64,000 nt of DNA from Pseudomonas capeferrum (GTDB lineage: Bacteria > Pseudomonadota > Gammaproteobacteria > Pseudomonadales > Pseudomonadaceae): assembly GCF_013523055.1 (NCBI RefSeq), contig NZ_JAAMQM010000011.1, positions 1-64,000 on the forward strand, in the 5' to 3' direction. A program made the translations under genes and the position numbers. The notes below the pieces were generated by a model that did no database searches, was not told the DNA's origin, and worked only from the letters and a program-made list of their open reading frames with translations. Below, piece by piece: positions 29,414 through 38,509 of this stretch. The first letter of the stretch is position 1. Each line of letters opens with the position of its first letter.

Positions 29414-30097
29414 ATGACCCTGTATCACCTGCGTCTCGCCCAGCTGGGAGAGCGCCTGCGGCAGACTTGGCTACAGCCGCATCGAGCGTTTGCCTCAGGC
29501 ATGGACGCGCGCAGCAGCGAGAACGCCCTGCTGTTGAATTTCCATGGCAGCGTGGCCAAGGCCGCCGGCTTGGGCTGGCAAAACGCCGGCCGCACCCTGG
29601 TCGACAAGACCTATCTGCGTATTCTGAAGGACTGCTTCGGGCTGGATTTTCTGGGCTTTAGCGAAGATGAATTGGCCGCGCGCCTAGATGGCTTCATTCG
29701 CCAGGAGCTGGCGGCGCGCTGGGTGCAAATCGCTGGAAACTGTGGTGCCGAGGGTCTGCAGTTGGCCGACCAGTTGCTCAAGGCGTGCAACCTGGCATTG
29801 TTCGCCAGCGAACACGTGCAAACGCCGACCCGACAGTTGATGTTCTATCTGTGCCCGCAGTTACCGCAACTGCCCTACCTCAGCGAACCACAGAAAAGTA
29901 TCGACAACCCGCTACAAACCTACCAGGCCCTGCTCGCCACACTACCGGTACTCCCGCGTCCGCGGCAGTTCGCCGGTGATGCGCACCAGCAGGCGCTGAT
30001 CCGCCAAGTGATCGAAGGCAGTGACTGGTGGCCTCGGCGTGTGTTGGCCGCCTGGCAGGCTGAAGTGGCTCACGCCCGCTGCGCCACCGTGCCCTAA
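29414..30097 (+). CDS. Conserved-looking protein of unknown function (227 residues)
   Basis: Start ATG 29414 is set by GGAGA at 29403-29407; 227 residues (MTLYHLRLAQLGERLRQTWLQPHRAF...). It is soluble, mostly helical by composition, with no signal peptide, no membrane segment and two notable parts: LLLNFHGSVAKAAGLGWQNAGRTLVDKTYLRILKDCFGLDFLGF and the C-terminal GSDWWPRRVLAAWQAEV. No family is recognised. It is divergent from yeiH and converges on the DUF6506 gene, so it stands alone. Codon use looks like its neighbours, supporting a real gene. Confidence 0.6.
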   Translation: MTLYHLRLAQLGERLRQTWLQPHRAFASGMDARSSENALLLNFHGSVAKAAGLGWQNAGRTLVDKTYLRILKDCFGLDFLGFSEDELAARLDGFIRQELAARWVQIAGNCGAEGLQLADQLLKACNLALFASEHVQTPTRQLMFYLCPQLPQLPYLSEPQKSIDNPLQTYQALLATLPVLPRPRQFAGDAHQQALIRQVIEGSDWWPRRVLAAWQAEVAHARCATVP

Positions 30098-30131
30098 AGA
30101 CAAGCCCGCAGATCATCCGAGGCGAGGCACC

Positions 30132-30431
30132 TCAATCCGTCGATTGCTGCAGGCGTTGCTGCGTGTCAGGGCTGTGCTGCACGGCGGCCACTGGAATCCG
30201 ATCATCAATGGCGATGCGAATCTGCTCGACTTCGGCCTCGGTGAAGGCACCGCACAGCTCGATCAATTGCACATGCCGGGTCAACAGCTCCTGCGCCACC
30301 ATCACCGCTTCCTCGACGCTCGCAACGCCGCACAGGGTCGCGGCGAAGGTGTCGGACTCAAGGCGCCCATTGTGGGTAAGGAACTGCATGCCTGGTGCCT
30401 TGAAGATAAAGCCATAACGTTGCACGGCCAT
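30132..30431 (-). CDS. DUF6506 family protein
   Basis: 99 residues: MAVQRYGFIFKAPGMQFLTHNGRLESDTFAATLCGVASVEEAVMVAQELLTRHVQLIELCGAFTEAEVEQIRIAID... The layout (FIFxAPG; GVASVEEAV..A; GVQxIELCGAF; KIPVGVV-type end) is that of the uncharacterised DUF6506 family. It starts 29 bp after the pta stop, so it is probably the last gene of xsc-pta. It may bind a small metabolite or coenzyme. Confidence 0.75.
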   Translation of the reverse strand: MAVQRYGFIFKAPGMQFLTHNGRLESDTFAATLCGVASVEEAVMVAQELLTRHVQLIELCGAFTEAEVEQIRIAIDDRIPVAAVQHSPDTQQRLQQSTD

Positions 30432-30460
30432 CGCGCTTCTCCTTGAACCTTGGGGGTTGC

Positions 30461-31414
30461 TTAGCCAGCAGCCAGCAAGCGGCTACGGGACTGCCGGTGA
30501 TAATCGATAAAAATGGAAGCCAGCGCGCAGGACGCCAGGCGCGCCTCCAACGGGTCGGCACGCGAGGTGAGAATGATCGGCACCCGCGCGCCCAGCACCA
30601 ATCCGGCGGCCGTGGCACTCATGAAATACACCATCTGTTTGAACAGAAAATTACCGGCTTCCAGGTTCGGCACCAACAGGATATCGGCATTGCCCGCTAC
30701 CTCGCCGCCAATGCCTTTGATCCGCGCCGCTTCCAGCGATACCGCGTTGTCGAAGGCCAGCGGTCCGTCGACGCAGGCTTCGCCCAGGACACCGAGCGCC
30801 GCCAGTTTGGCCAGCTCGGAGGCATCCTGGCTGGACGGCATACTCCGTGTCACTTCCTCGGTACCGGACAGCACTGCCATGCGCGGCTTCTCATAGCCCA
30901 AGGCGTGCATCAGTTCGATGGCGTTGCGGGCGATATGGATCTTGTCGATGATCGTAGGCTGCACGTTGATCACCGCATCGGTGATCGACAACGCTTTATC
31001 GCTGCCCGGCAGCGTCATATGAAACACGTGACTGAGACGGCTGGCAGTCCGCAGTCCGGCTTCACGCTTGAGTATTGCACGCAGCAGGATATCCGTGTGC
31101 AGATGCCCCTTCATGACAGCCTCCGCGTTACCGGCCCCAGCCTGGATGCAGGCGACTTCGGCGCACTGTGCATCATCACTGACGTGCAGCAAGCGCAGGT
31201 CATGCAGGTCCCAGTCGAGTTCTTCGGCCAGGGCACGGATCTGCGCCTGATCACCGACCAGCACCGGCTCGATAAGCCCTTCATCGCAAGCCCGCTTGGC
31301 ACTGCTCAGGCTCAGTAGATTAACCGGATTGACCACCGCTGTGACCACGCGCGGCAGGGCCTTCGCCCGGTCAAGCAGGAACGCCGGGCATTCCCGTGGA
31401 ATAGTGCTCAACAT
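30461..31414 (-). CDS. pta: Phosphate acetyltransferase (sulfonate-pathway Pta)
   Basis: 317 residues from MLSTIPRECPAFLLDRAKALPRVVTAVVNPVNLLSLSSAKRA; an upstream in-frame ATG (31528) is rejected as it adds a leader unlike the family. It is the short PTA/PTB type (AVMKGHLHTDILLRAIL; SRLSHVFHMTLP; VLSGTEEVTRSMPSSQDASEL), lacking the N-terminal half of housekeeping Pta. It converts the acetyl phosphate made by Xsc to acetyl-CoA. Downstream of xsc on the same strand. Confidence 0.88.
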   Translation of the reverse strand: MLSTIPRECPAFLLDRAKALPRVVTAVVNPVNLLSLSSAKRACDEGLIEPVLVGDQAQIRALAEELDWDLHDLRLLHVSDDAQCAEVACIQAGAGNAEAVMKGHLHTDILLRAILKREAGLRTASRLSHVFHMTLPGSDKALSITDAVINVQPTIIDKIHIARNAIELMHALGYEKPRMAVLSGTEEVTRSMPSSQDASELAKLAALGVLGEACVDGPLAFDNAVSLEAARIKGIGGEVAGNADILLVPNLEAGNFLFKQMVYFMSATAAGLVLGARVPIILTSRADPLEARLASCALASIFIDYHRQSRSRLLAAG

Positions 31415-31559
31415 GCTTGGATTCCTGTTTGTTCGCGGTCGAAGCTGCAACAGCGCCAGAAGGCGCCGTTGCAGTATTCCTGGTGATCTGTACGACCAGT
31501 TGAGCCAGTCACAGGCCACTAGCTGCAAGTGTCCGGCGCAAACCGGTCACCTCGGCGAC

Positions 31560-33320
31560 TTAGACGTAGTCTTTGTACTTCTCGAGGAAACGTACCGGCT
31601 TAGACAGCGCATCGCGGCGGAACGGATCGCCCAGTTCGCGGGTACACATGATCTCGATCACCGTGGTCTTGCCGAGCTTTTGTGCCTCGCAAGCAGCCTG
31701 GAGTGCGGGGCCGACATCTTCCAGACGGTCGACGGTGACGCCTTCGGCACCCATCGAGCGGGCAATGCCGGCGAAGCTCTGGTTTTCCAGCTCGCCTGCG
31801 ACGAAGCGACGGTTGTAGAAGTCCACTTGGTTCTTCTTCTCCGCGCCCCACTGACGGTTGTGGAACACGATCGAGGTGACCGGGATGTTCTCGCGCACAC
31901 AGGTCATGATTTCCATCATCGACATGCCCCAGGCGCCGTCACCGGCATAGGAGATGGCGGTGCGGTGCGGTGCGGCGACCTTGGCGCCGATGATGGTCGG
32001 CAGCGCGTAGCCACAGTTGCCGAAACTCATGGCGGCGAAGAACGAACGTGGCCTCTCGAAGCGCAGGTAGCTGTTGGATACCGAGTTGATATTGCCAATG
32101 TCCGTGGAGACCATGGCATCGGCCGGCATGGCTTTCTCCAGTTCACGCAGGACCTGGCGCGGGTGCAGGTAATTGCCGTCCTCACCACTCTGCTCTTTGA
32201 TCATGTCCAGCGAGTATTCGTCCTTCTCGTGGATCCAGCCGCTCAACTCGGTTTCCCAGTCGAATTTTTCCTTGGCGATTTCCTCGGCACGCGCGCCCTT
32301 GTTTTCCAGGCACAGCACGTCGAGGTTCTCCAGACGACCGAGCAGGTTGACCGCCGCGGCCTTGGCGTCGCCGCAGATACCTACGGTGATTTTTTTCACC
32401 AGGCCGAGCATTTTCGAGTCGCAGTCGATCTGGATCACCTTCGCCTGCTTCGGCCAGTAATCAAGGCCGTGCTGCGGCAGGGTACCGAATGGGCCCAGGC
32501 GAGTCCCCAGAGCCAGTACCACGTCGGCGCGCGACAGCAGCTTCATTGCGGCCTTGGATCCTTGGTAGCCTAGCGGGCCGCACCACAGCTGGTGACTGGC
32601 CGGGAAGGAGTCATTGTGCAGGTAGCTGTTGACCACCGGGGCGCCGAGGTATTCGGCGAGCGCCTGACAGGCTTCGACTGCGTCGCCCATGACCACGCCA
32701 CCACCGGAGATAATCACTGGGTATTTCGCCGCCGCAAGTATCTGGGCTGCCTCGGCCAGGCTCTGCTCTCCACCGGCGCTGCGCTCGATACGGATCGGCG
32801 TAGGGATCTCGACGTTGATATCGCCATAGAAGAAGTCACGCGGAATGTTCAGCTGGGTCGGACCATTTTCTTGCATCGCCCGATCGAAGCAGCGTCCGGT
32901 CAGTTCAGCCATTCGCGCAGGATTAGGCACGTGGGCCTGGTACTTGGTGATGGTTTCGAAGAACGGCAGTTGCTGGGCTTCCTGGAAGCCACCAAGGCCC
33001 TGACTCATCGAGCCGGTTTCGGGAGTGATCACCACCACCGGGCTGTGCGCCCAGTAAGCCGCGGCGATGGCGGTGACGAAGTTAGTGATGCCGGGGCCGT
33101 TCTGCGCGATGCACACGCCGTGACGACCACTGACCCGTGAGAAGCCGTCGGCCATGTGACCGGCGCCCTGCTCGTGGACTACAGGGATAAAACGGATGCC
33201 GGCCGGAGCGAAGATATCCATCGCATCCATAAAGGCCGAACCCATGATGCCAAAGACGTCGGTGACGCCGTTGGCAACCAGTGTTTCAACCATTGCTTCG
33301 CTGGGGGTCATGCGTGGCAT
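31560..33320 (-). CDS. xsc: Sulfoacetaldehyde acetyltransferase (Xsc)
   Basis: 586-residue ThDP- and Mg-dependent enzyme: sulfoacetaldehyde + phosphate gives sulfite + acetyl phosphate. N-terminal pyrimidine domain (MTPSEAMVETLVANGVTDVFGIMGSAFMDAMD), middle domain, then the diphosphate-binding motif GDGAWGMSMMEIMTCVRENIPVTSIVFHNRQWGAEKKNQ (about 445-485). Length and the FMDAMDIF / VHEQGAGHMADGFSR segments fit Xsc rather than acetolactate synthase. Central enzyme of the sulfonate hub: the aldehyde comes from Tpa, and also from isethionate if the GMC module acts as proposed. Confidence 0.95.
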   Translation of the reverse strand: MPRMTPSEAMVETLVANGVTDVFGIMGSAFMDAMDIFAPAGIRFIPVVHEQGAGHMADGFSRVSGRHGVCIAQNGPGITNFVTAIAAAYWAHSPVVVITPETGSMSQGLGGFQEAQQLPFFETITKYQAHVPNPARMAELTGRCFDRAMQENGPTQLNIPRDFFYGDINVEIPTPIRIERSAGGEQSLAEAAQILAAAKYPVIISGGGVVMGDAVEACQALAEYLGAPVVNSYLHNDSFPASHQLWCGPLGYQGSKAAMKLLSRADVVLALGTRLGPFGTLPQHGLDYWPKQAKVIQIDCDSKMLGLVKKITVGICGDAKAAAVNLLGRLENLDVLCLENKGARAEEIAKEKFDWETELSGWIHEKDEYSLDMIKEQSGEDGNYLHPRQVLRELEKAMPADAMVSTDIGNINSVSNSYLRFERPRSFFAAMSFGNCGYALPTIIGAKVAAPHRTAISYAGDGAWGMSMMEIMTCVRENIPVTSIVFHNRQWGAEKKNQVDFYNRRFVAGELENQSFAGIARSMGAEGVTVDRLEDVGPALQAACEAQKLGKTTVIEIMCTRELGDPFRRDALSKPVRFLEKYKDYV

Positions 33321-34031
33321 ATCGATATTCCTCTCGTTACTTAAGGTATGGCGGCTGCGCCGCCAAATACTCGGGGCTCAGCCTTTCAGCGGCATGGGTG
33401 CATAGGGATACACTTCAGGGACAGGCACGCTGTCCAACATGAATGCTCAGGCCGATGGCCGGGTACGGGGTGCGGCGCAGTTGACGACGTTCGTTGGCCT
33501 GGATTCCTTGACCTCGACGTTCATCTCGGCGCGGGCGGCGATGCGACCACAGGCGGCGCGGAACTCGTGGGGCTTGCTCTGTGTAGCTCCTTTACGCATG
33601 CCGATCTCTCCGGTTGTTGTTGTGATGGAGTTTTGGGGCAGGTCGAGCGAGCCGTCTCTCGTTCGCCTTGAAGCGAGAACTGGCTGCCTTGGGGCTAGAG
33701 TAGGAGTCGGGGGAAGTGGCAGATAGAACCAGTTGAAGACCACCTGTTAAGCCAGCAGGGTCCAGATTCGCCAGCCGGCACAGACGGCCCAAACAGGTGC
33801 ACGACAGGCGTCGTACAAGCCGCAAACCCACGCTGCTATTGGCGCGCAGGCAATGGCTAAAAATCGGCAATGAGGTCTTCGCAGACCGTTGAAACCGCTA
33901 GCGAGCGTCAGGCAAAAGCGCGCGGAAGAGGTGTTGCAGAGGGGCAATTCATGGGCTTGGCGGCCCTTTGGCTGCTGCGCCGAAGTGCCCTCAACGCTGC
34001 ATAGCCGAGGGTCGTGGCTTTCAATGGTCGG
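33321..34031. other. 711-bp interval with possible gene relics
   Basis: No intact gene. On the minus strand 33600-33447 reads MRKGATQSKPHEFRAACGRIA... behind a GGAGA site and then stops. In a different frame 33435-33379 reads MLDSVPVPEVYPYAPMPLKG and stop, which looks like a protein end. They may be the two ends of a gene with an internal deletion. The rest (33620-34031) shows nothing recognisable. Confidence 0.35.
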
Positions 34032-35498
34032 TTAGCTGAGCTGCTGGATGAGCTCAGCAAGCAGTTTGATCCCCGGACGGATGCGATCAGCTGTAATCGA
34101 CGAGTACCCCAGACGGAAGTAATTGAGCGGCGGCTGCTCACCGATGAAATGAATATCGCCGGGCTCGATCAGGATGCCGTGGTTGGTGGCTTCCTTCTGC
34201 AGACGTCGCGCATCCAGGCTGTCGGGTCCCTTGACCCAGTAGCAAGAGCCGCCGAAGCTCGGCTCCTTGGAGGATTCCGGCAGGTACTCACGCAGGGCAG
34301 CTCCCATCTGCTGATGACGCTCCTCGTAAGCCCGCATCAGGCTCATGATCAAGGCATCGTGGTAACCGCGCTCGAGGAACAGCGCCACCGAGCGCTGATT
34401 GTTCGCCGCCGGATGACGCACCATCAGTCGACGCAACGCCCGCGCCTCGCGGATCAGGGCTTCGGGGCCCACCAGATAGCCGACCCGCAGGCCGGGCGCC
34501 AGGGTCTTTGACAGGCTGCCGACGTAAAGCACCCGATCATTCTTGTCCAGACTCTTGAGCGCCGGGATCGGGCTGCCCTTGAAGTTGGTTTCGCTTTCGT
34601 AATCGTCCTCAATGATTAGAAAATCGTGCTCATTGGCCCGCTGCAACAATTCGTAGCGGCGCTCCAAGGGCATGGTCACGGTGCTCGGGCACTGATGGCT
34701 GGGAGTGGTATAGATAAGATCGCAGCCATTGAGCTCCTCGCTCAGCATCAGGCCCTGGTTGTCCACCGCCAGCGGCTGAATTCTCGAGGGATTGAGCATG
34801 GCGATATTGCGGATGTCCACGTAGCCCGGCTCTTCAATGCCCATCAGACTGTCGGGGCGCAACAACAGACGCGCCAGCATATACAGAGCGTGCTGCGCGC
34901 CAACCGTGACAAGGATCTGTTCAGGCGAAGCCCAGACACCACGACGCGGCAATAGCCGTGTCCTGATCTGCTCCATCAGCAGGGGATCGTCGTTATCGAA
35001 GCGGTCCGAGGCCCAATCACGGATCGCCGGGATGCTTACCGCGTCGCGGCAGCATTCACGCCAGTTGGCGGTCGGAAACAGGGCCGGGTCGAACTGCCCG
35101 TAGATAAACGGGTATTTATAATTCTGCCAATCCCTTGGCTTACTCATGTTGCGTTGCTGCGAGGGTTGCATTATGAGCCGTTGTGACCAGTCCAGCTTGG
35201 TGGTGGCGGTCTCGTTCTGGTCCGCACGCGGCGACTCGACCTTGCGAGCCAAAATATCCGGATTGACGTAGTAACCGCTGCGCTCACGGGCCAGCAGGTA
35301 GCCATCGTCAAGCAGGTGTTCGTAGGCCAGAACCACCGTGTTGCGCGCAATGTTCAGCTGTTTGGCCAGCTTGCGACTGGAGGGTAACGGGCTGTCGAGC
35401 GGAATATTGCCGTTGAGAATCACTTGGGCGATCTGCTCGCGCAGTTGCTGTTGCAGGTTGGTGGATTTTTCGGCGGACAAATGGAATAACTGGAACAT
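34032..35498 (-). CDS. tauR: TauR-like MocR regulator of taurine utilisation
   Basis: 488 residues from MFQLFHLSAEKSTNLQQQLREQIAQVILNG; an upstream in-frame ATG (35552) adds a non-family leader. GntR winged helix about 10-80 (PLPSSRKLAKQLNIARNTVVLAYEHLLDDGYLLARERSGYYV), then PLP aminotransferase-like domain with YTTPSHQCPST, LIIEDDYESE and Lys in YVGSLSKTLAPGLRVGYLVG. It lies between tpa and xsc on the same strand, so it is the expected activator of both. Taurine is the co-inducer of characterised TauR proteins. Confidence 0.88.
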   Translation of the reverse strand: MFQLFHLSAEKSTNLQQQLREQIAQVILNGNIPLDSPLPSSRKLAKQLNIARNTVVLAYEHLLDDGYLLARERSGYYVNPDILARKVESPRADQNETATTKLDWSQRLIMQPSQQRNMSKPRDWQNYKYPFIYGQFDPALFPTANWRECCRDAVSIPAIRDWASDRFDNDDPLLMEQIRTRLLPRRGVWASPEQILVTVGAQHALYMLARLLLRPDSLMGIEEPGYVDIRNIAMLNPSRIQPLAVDNQGLMLSEELNGCDLIYTTPSHQCPSTVTMPLERRYELLQRANEHDFLIIEDDYESETNFKGSPIPALKSLDKNDRVLYVGSLSKTLAPGLRVGYLVGPEALIREARALRRLMVRHPAANNQRSVALFLERGYHDALIMSLMRAYEERHQQMGAALREYLPESSKEPSFGGSCYWVKGPDSLDARRLQKEATNHGILIEPGDIHFIGEQPPLNYFRLGYSSITADRIRPGIKLLAELIQQLS

Positions 35499-35552
35499 AG
35501 CGGCCTCGACTGAACGAACGACAAGCGCTGGCACCGCACACCACTTGGCCAA

Positions 35553-35681
35553 TCACTTCAAATACCCTTGCCAGTACAGCGCTAGCGCGGCGATTGCCAA
35601 GCAGACTAGCAACAACACCTTGGCAAAACTATCCAGCGCTCGACATATAACGCCGCAGACACACCAAAACCGGGCCCTCAA
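35553..35681 (-). CDS. Possible 42-residue membrane peptide between tpa and tauR
   Basis: From a TTG codon: (M)RARFWCVCGVICRALDSFAK, then VLLLVCLAIAALALYWQGYLK. One clear transmembrane helix with basic N-terminal flank. There is no good ribosome site and only a weak start, so it may be the end of a lost gene. Ends 54 bp before tauR. Confidence 0.25.
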   Translation of the reverse strand: MRARFWCVCGVICRALDSFAKVLLLVCLAIAALALYWQGYLK

Positions 35682-35719
35682 CGAAGCTAAGGGGCCGGTC
35701 TGCTCAGGGTCCGCAAGCT

Positions 35720-37108
35720 TTATGGATGAGTTGCAAGGCGGCCAAAGGCGCTGTCCAGGGCGGCGATGATCACATCCAACTCCTTTTGTGTAGCGATCAA
35801 CGCTGGGCTGAAGCACAGCGTATTGTTGAACTGCTCGAAGCTTCGGTTAGTACGCCCGATCATCACCCCTTGGCGCATGCAGTCAGCGACGATGGCAATC
35901 GCCACGCTCTCCGGCACCGGCTCCTTCGTCTCGCGGTCCTTGACCAGCTCCAGACCACAGAACAGGCCCTTGCCGCGCACATCACCAATGATTGGATACT
36001 TGTCCTGCAGCTCGCGCAGGCGACCCATGAAGTACTCGCCCATATGGGTGACGTTCTCCAACAAGCCCTCGTCCTCGATAATTCGCATATTCTCCAGCGC
36101 CGCCGCCGGGCCTGCGGTGCAGCCGCCGAAGGTGCTGATGTCGCGGAAGTAGCCCATCCGGTCATCGGCCTCACCCTTGAACGCCTCGAACACTTCCTCG
36201 GTGGTCACTGTGCAGGAGATCGCCGCGTAACCGCTGGCCACACCCTTGGCCATGGTGACGATGTCCGGCTTGATGCCGTAGTGCTGATAGCCAAACCACT
36301 TACCGGTACGGCCCAGACCACAGACCACTTCGTCAATGTGCAGGAGGATGTCGTACTTCTTGCAGATCGCCTGAATGGTCTCCCAGTAACCCTCCGGCGG
36401 CGTGATGACACCCCCCCCAGCGGTGATCGGTTCGAGCACCACGGCACCCACGGTATCCGGCCCTTCCGCGAGGATTACTCGCTCCATCTCCATGGCGGCG
36501 CGCACGCCATAGTCGGCCACATCTCCAAACTGCGAGCGGTATTCGCAGCAGTGGGGAAACTCGACGAAACCCGGGGTGAAGGGACCGTACTGGTTCTTGC
36601 GCTCGAACTGGCCGGTTGAGCTCAGCGCAGTAATGGTAGTGCCGTGGTAGTCACGCTCGCGGAACAGAATCTTGTGCTTTTTACCCCCGTATTTTTTGTG
36701 CGCGATCTGCCGCACGATCTTGTAGGCCTTCTCATTGGCCTCGGAACCGGAATTGGAGTAGTACACCCGGCTCAGGCCAGGCATCTTCTCGATCAGTTTC
36801 TTGGCGAACAAGGCACCAGGAATGTTGCCTGCGGAGTTGGCGAAAAAATTCATCTTCACCAGCTGATCGCGCACCGCGTCAGCAATACTCTCGCGGCCGT
36901 AACCGACGTTGACGGTCCACACACCGCCAGAGACCGCATCCAGGTATTCGTTGCCCTTGATGTCCCAGACGCGCATGCCCTTGCCTTCGACGATCATCAG
37001 CGGATCGTTCTGCTCCAGCGGTTTGTGCTGGGACAGGTGATGCCAGACGTGAGCGCGGTCACTGGCCACCGCCTCGACTGCATCGTACTCATGGGCTGTT
37101 GTTTTCAT
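35720..37108 (-). CDS. tpa: Taurine--pyruvate aminotransferase (Tpa)
   Basis: 462-residue class-III PLP aminotransferase: taurine + pyruvate gives sulfoacetaldehyde + L-alanine. Start MKTTAHEYDAVEAVASDRAHVWHHLSQHKPLEQNDPLMIVEG. The PLP site is visible as SGSEANEKAYKIVRQ, the DEVVCGLGRTGKWFGYQ segment and the Schiff-base Lys in VTMAKGVASGYAAISC. The AVSGGVWTVNVGYGRESIADAV N-terminal part fits Tpa rather than GABA or omega-amino-acid transaminases. Heads the series tpa-tauR-xsc-pta-DUF6506 and is divergent from thiS-thiG. Confidence 0.92.
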   Translation of the reverse strand: MKTTAHEYDAVEAVASDRAHVWHHLSQHKPLEQNDPLMIVEGKGMRVWDIKGNEYLDAVSGGVWTVNVGYGRESIADAVRDQLVKMNFFANSAGNIPGALFAKKLIEKMPGLSRVYYSNSGSEANEKAYKIVRQIAHKKYGGKKHKILFRERDYHGTTITALSSTGQFERKNQYGPFTPGFVEFPHCCEYRSQFGDVADYGVRAAMEMERVILAEGPDTVGAVVLEPITAGGGVITPPEGYWETIQAICKKYDILLHIDEVVCGLGRTGKWFGYQHYGIKPDIVTMAKGVASGYAAISCTVTTEEVFEAFKGEADDRMGYFRDISTFGGCTAGPAAALENMRIIEDEGLLENVTHMGEYFMGRLRELQDKYPIIGDVRGKGLFCGLELVKDRETKEPVPESVAIAIVADCMRQGVMIGRTNRSFEQFNNTLCFSPALIATQKELDVIIAALDSAFGRLATHP

Positions 37109-37404
37109 GCTTACCTCTCGACTGGTGCATTTTTATTGTTGGTCACCGGGCAGGAGACAAGCTCCAGGCACCGACATACGAAGGAGCAGTACTCGGCATC
37201 GCAACGCAGCACTGCCCGATCCACCCCTGACGACGAAACTAAGAACAAGCAGCGCGCGCAGTTAGAACCAGTTATTGCCCACGCGTGATGCCAGCCGTCA
37301 ATCACCGCACTGGACTAGCGCCGCAGCCGCGATTGGCTCTTCAAGCGCTGCGCCGATCCCCCCACCCTGCGAGCACGATAGCCGTCACCGACAGGAGAAC
37401 CTGA

Positions 37405-37608
37405 ATGATTGAAGTGGAGATCAACGGGGTGGCCCAGTTGTTGCCGGCGGGCATCAATCTGGCGCAACTGCTCATCCAGCTACAGCTGCAAGAGCGACGC
37501 CTGGCCATTGAGTACAACCACGACGTGGTACCGCGCAGCGAGTACGCCGAGCTGCGCCTGCAACAAGGCGACCGCCTGGAGATCGTGCACGCCATCGGCG
37601 GCGGCTGA
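37405..37608 (+). CDS. thiS: Sulfur-carrier protein ThiS
   Basis: 67-residue ubiquitin-like carrier: MIEVEINGVAQLLPAGINLAQLLIQLQLQERRLAIEYNHDVVPRSEY... ending AIGGG. The C-terminal Gly-Gly is where the thiocarboxylate forms that gives sulfur to thiazole synthesis. AGGAGA ribosome site 7 nt upstream. It is 39 bp before thiG. The 296-bp gap to tpa shows no THI-box riboswitch (no CTGAGA / ACCTGA-type core), unlike many thiamine operons. Confidence 0.92.
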   Translation: MIEVEINGVAQLLPAGINLAQLLIQLQLQERRLAIEYNHDVVPRSEYAELRLQQGDRLEIVHAIGGG

Positions 37609-37647
37609 TGCCCGCCGGCATAGTCATAACCCCCACCCGGAGCCTCT

Positions 37648-38445
37648 ATGACCATCGCGAACACAACCCCCGACCCGCTCATCATTGCCAGCCAGGCCTA
37701 CGCCTCACGCCTGCTGGTCGGCACTGGACACTATGCCGACCTGACCGAGACTGGCGCGGCAGTCGAGGCCAGCTCGGCGCAGATCGTTACGTTTGCGGTG
37801 CGCCGCAGCAACCTCGGCCAGGATGCCGATCAGCCCAACCTGCTTGAGGTGATCACGCCGGAGCGCTACACCCTTTTGCCCAATACCGCGGGCTGTTACA
37901 CGGCCAAGGATGCGGTGCGCACCTGCTTACTGGCACGCGAACTGCTGGACGGCCACAATCTGGTCAAACTGGAAGTGCTTGGTGACAGTCAGACCCTCTA
38001 CCCCGACATCGGCCAAACCCTGATTGCCGCCCAGCAATTGGTCGACCTGGGCTTCAAGGTGATGGTCTATACCAGCGACGACCCGCTGGTGGCCCGACGC
38101 CTGGAGGAACTTGGCTGCGTGGCGGTGATGCCCCTGGGCGCGCCGATCGGCTCCGGTCTGGGCATCCGTAATCCCTACAACATCCGCTTGATCGTGGAAA
38201 ACGCCAAGGTCCCAGTGATCGTCGATGCCGGTGTCGGCACCGCTTCTGATGCCGCCATCGCCATGGAACTGGGCTGCGACGGGGTGCTGATGAACACCGC
38301 TATTGCCCGCGCCCGCGAGCCGATCCGTATGGCCTCGGCGATGCGCAAGGCGGTCGAGGCCGGCCGCGAAGCCTACCTGGCGGGACGCATGCCGCGCCGG
38401 CTCAGCGGGGACGCTTCCTCGCCGTTGAGCGGCCTGTTCCTGTAA
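37648..38445 (+). CDS. thiG: Thiazole synthase ThiG
   Basis: 265-residue TIM-barrel enzyme making the thiamine thiazole phosphate from deoxyxylulose 5-phosphate, dehydroglycine and ThiS-thiocarboxylate. Start [32 protein letters not shown]. Family segments: [53 protein letters not shown] with the catalytic Lys, [48 protein letters not shown]. Complete. Pseudomonads normally carry thiSG elsewhere, so this is likely a second copy; its place beside the ThDP enzyme Xsc's pathway suggests a dedicated cofactor supply. Confidence 0.95.
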   Translation: MTIANTTPDPLIIASQAYASRLLVGTGHYADLTETGAAVEASSAQIVTFAVRRSNLGQDADQPNLLEVITPERYTLLPNTAGCYTAKDAVRTCLLARELLDGHNLVKLEVLGDSQTLYPDIGQTLIAAQQLVDLGFKVMVYTSDDPLVARRLEELGCVAVMPLGAPIGSGLGIRNPYNIRLIVENAKVPVIVDAGVGTASDAAIAMELGCDGVLMNTAIARAREPIRMASAMRKAVEAGREAYLAGRMPRRLSGDASSPLSGLFL

Positions 38446-38509
38446 ATGAGCGAATGTGCAGCAGCGCCAAGGCGAGGCTAACGGCACCTTCCAGCGTTCT
38501 CTGGAATGC

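Noticed and set aside
31296..32573. 425-codon plus-strand frame opposite xsc
   Set aside because: Antisense shadow of Xsc, whose ThDP motif is intact.
37109..37404. Thiamine riboswitch upstream of thiS
   Set aside because: Looked for the CTGAGA and ACCTGA/GGATAATGCC core elements and found none.
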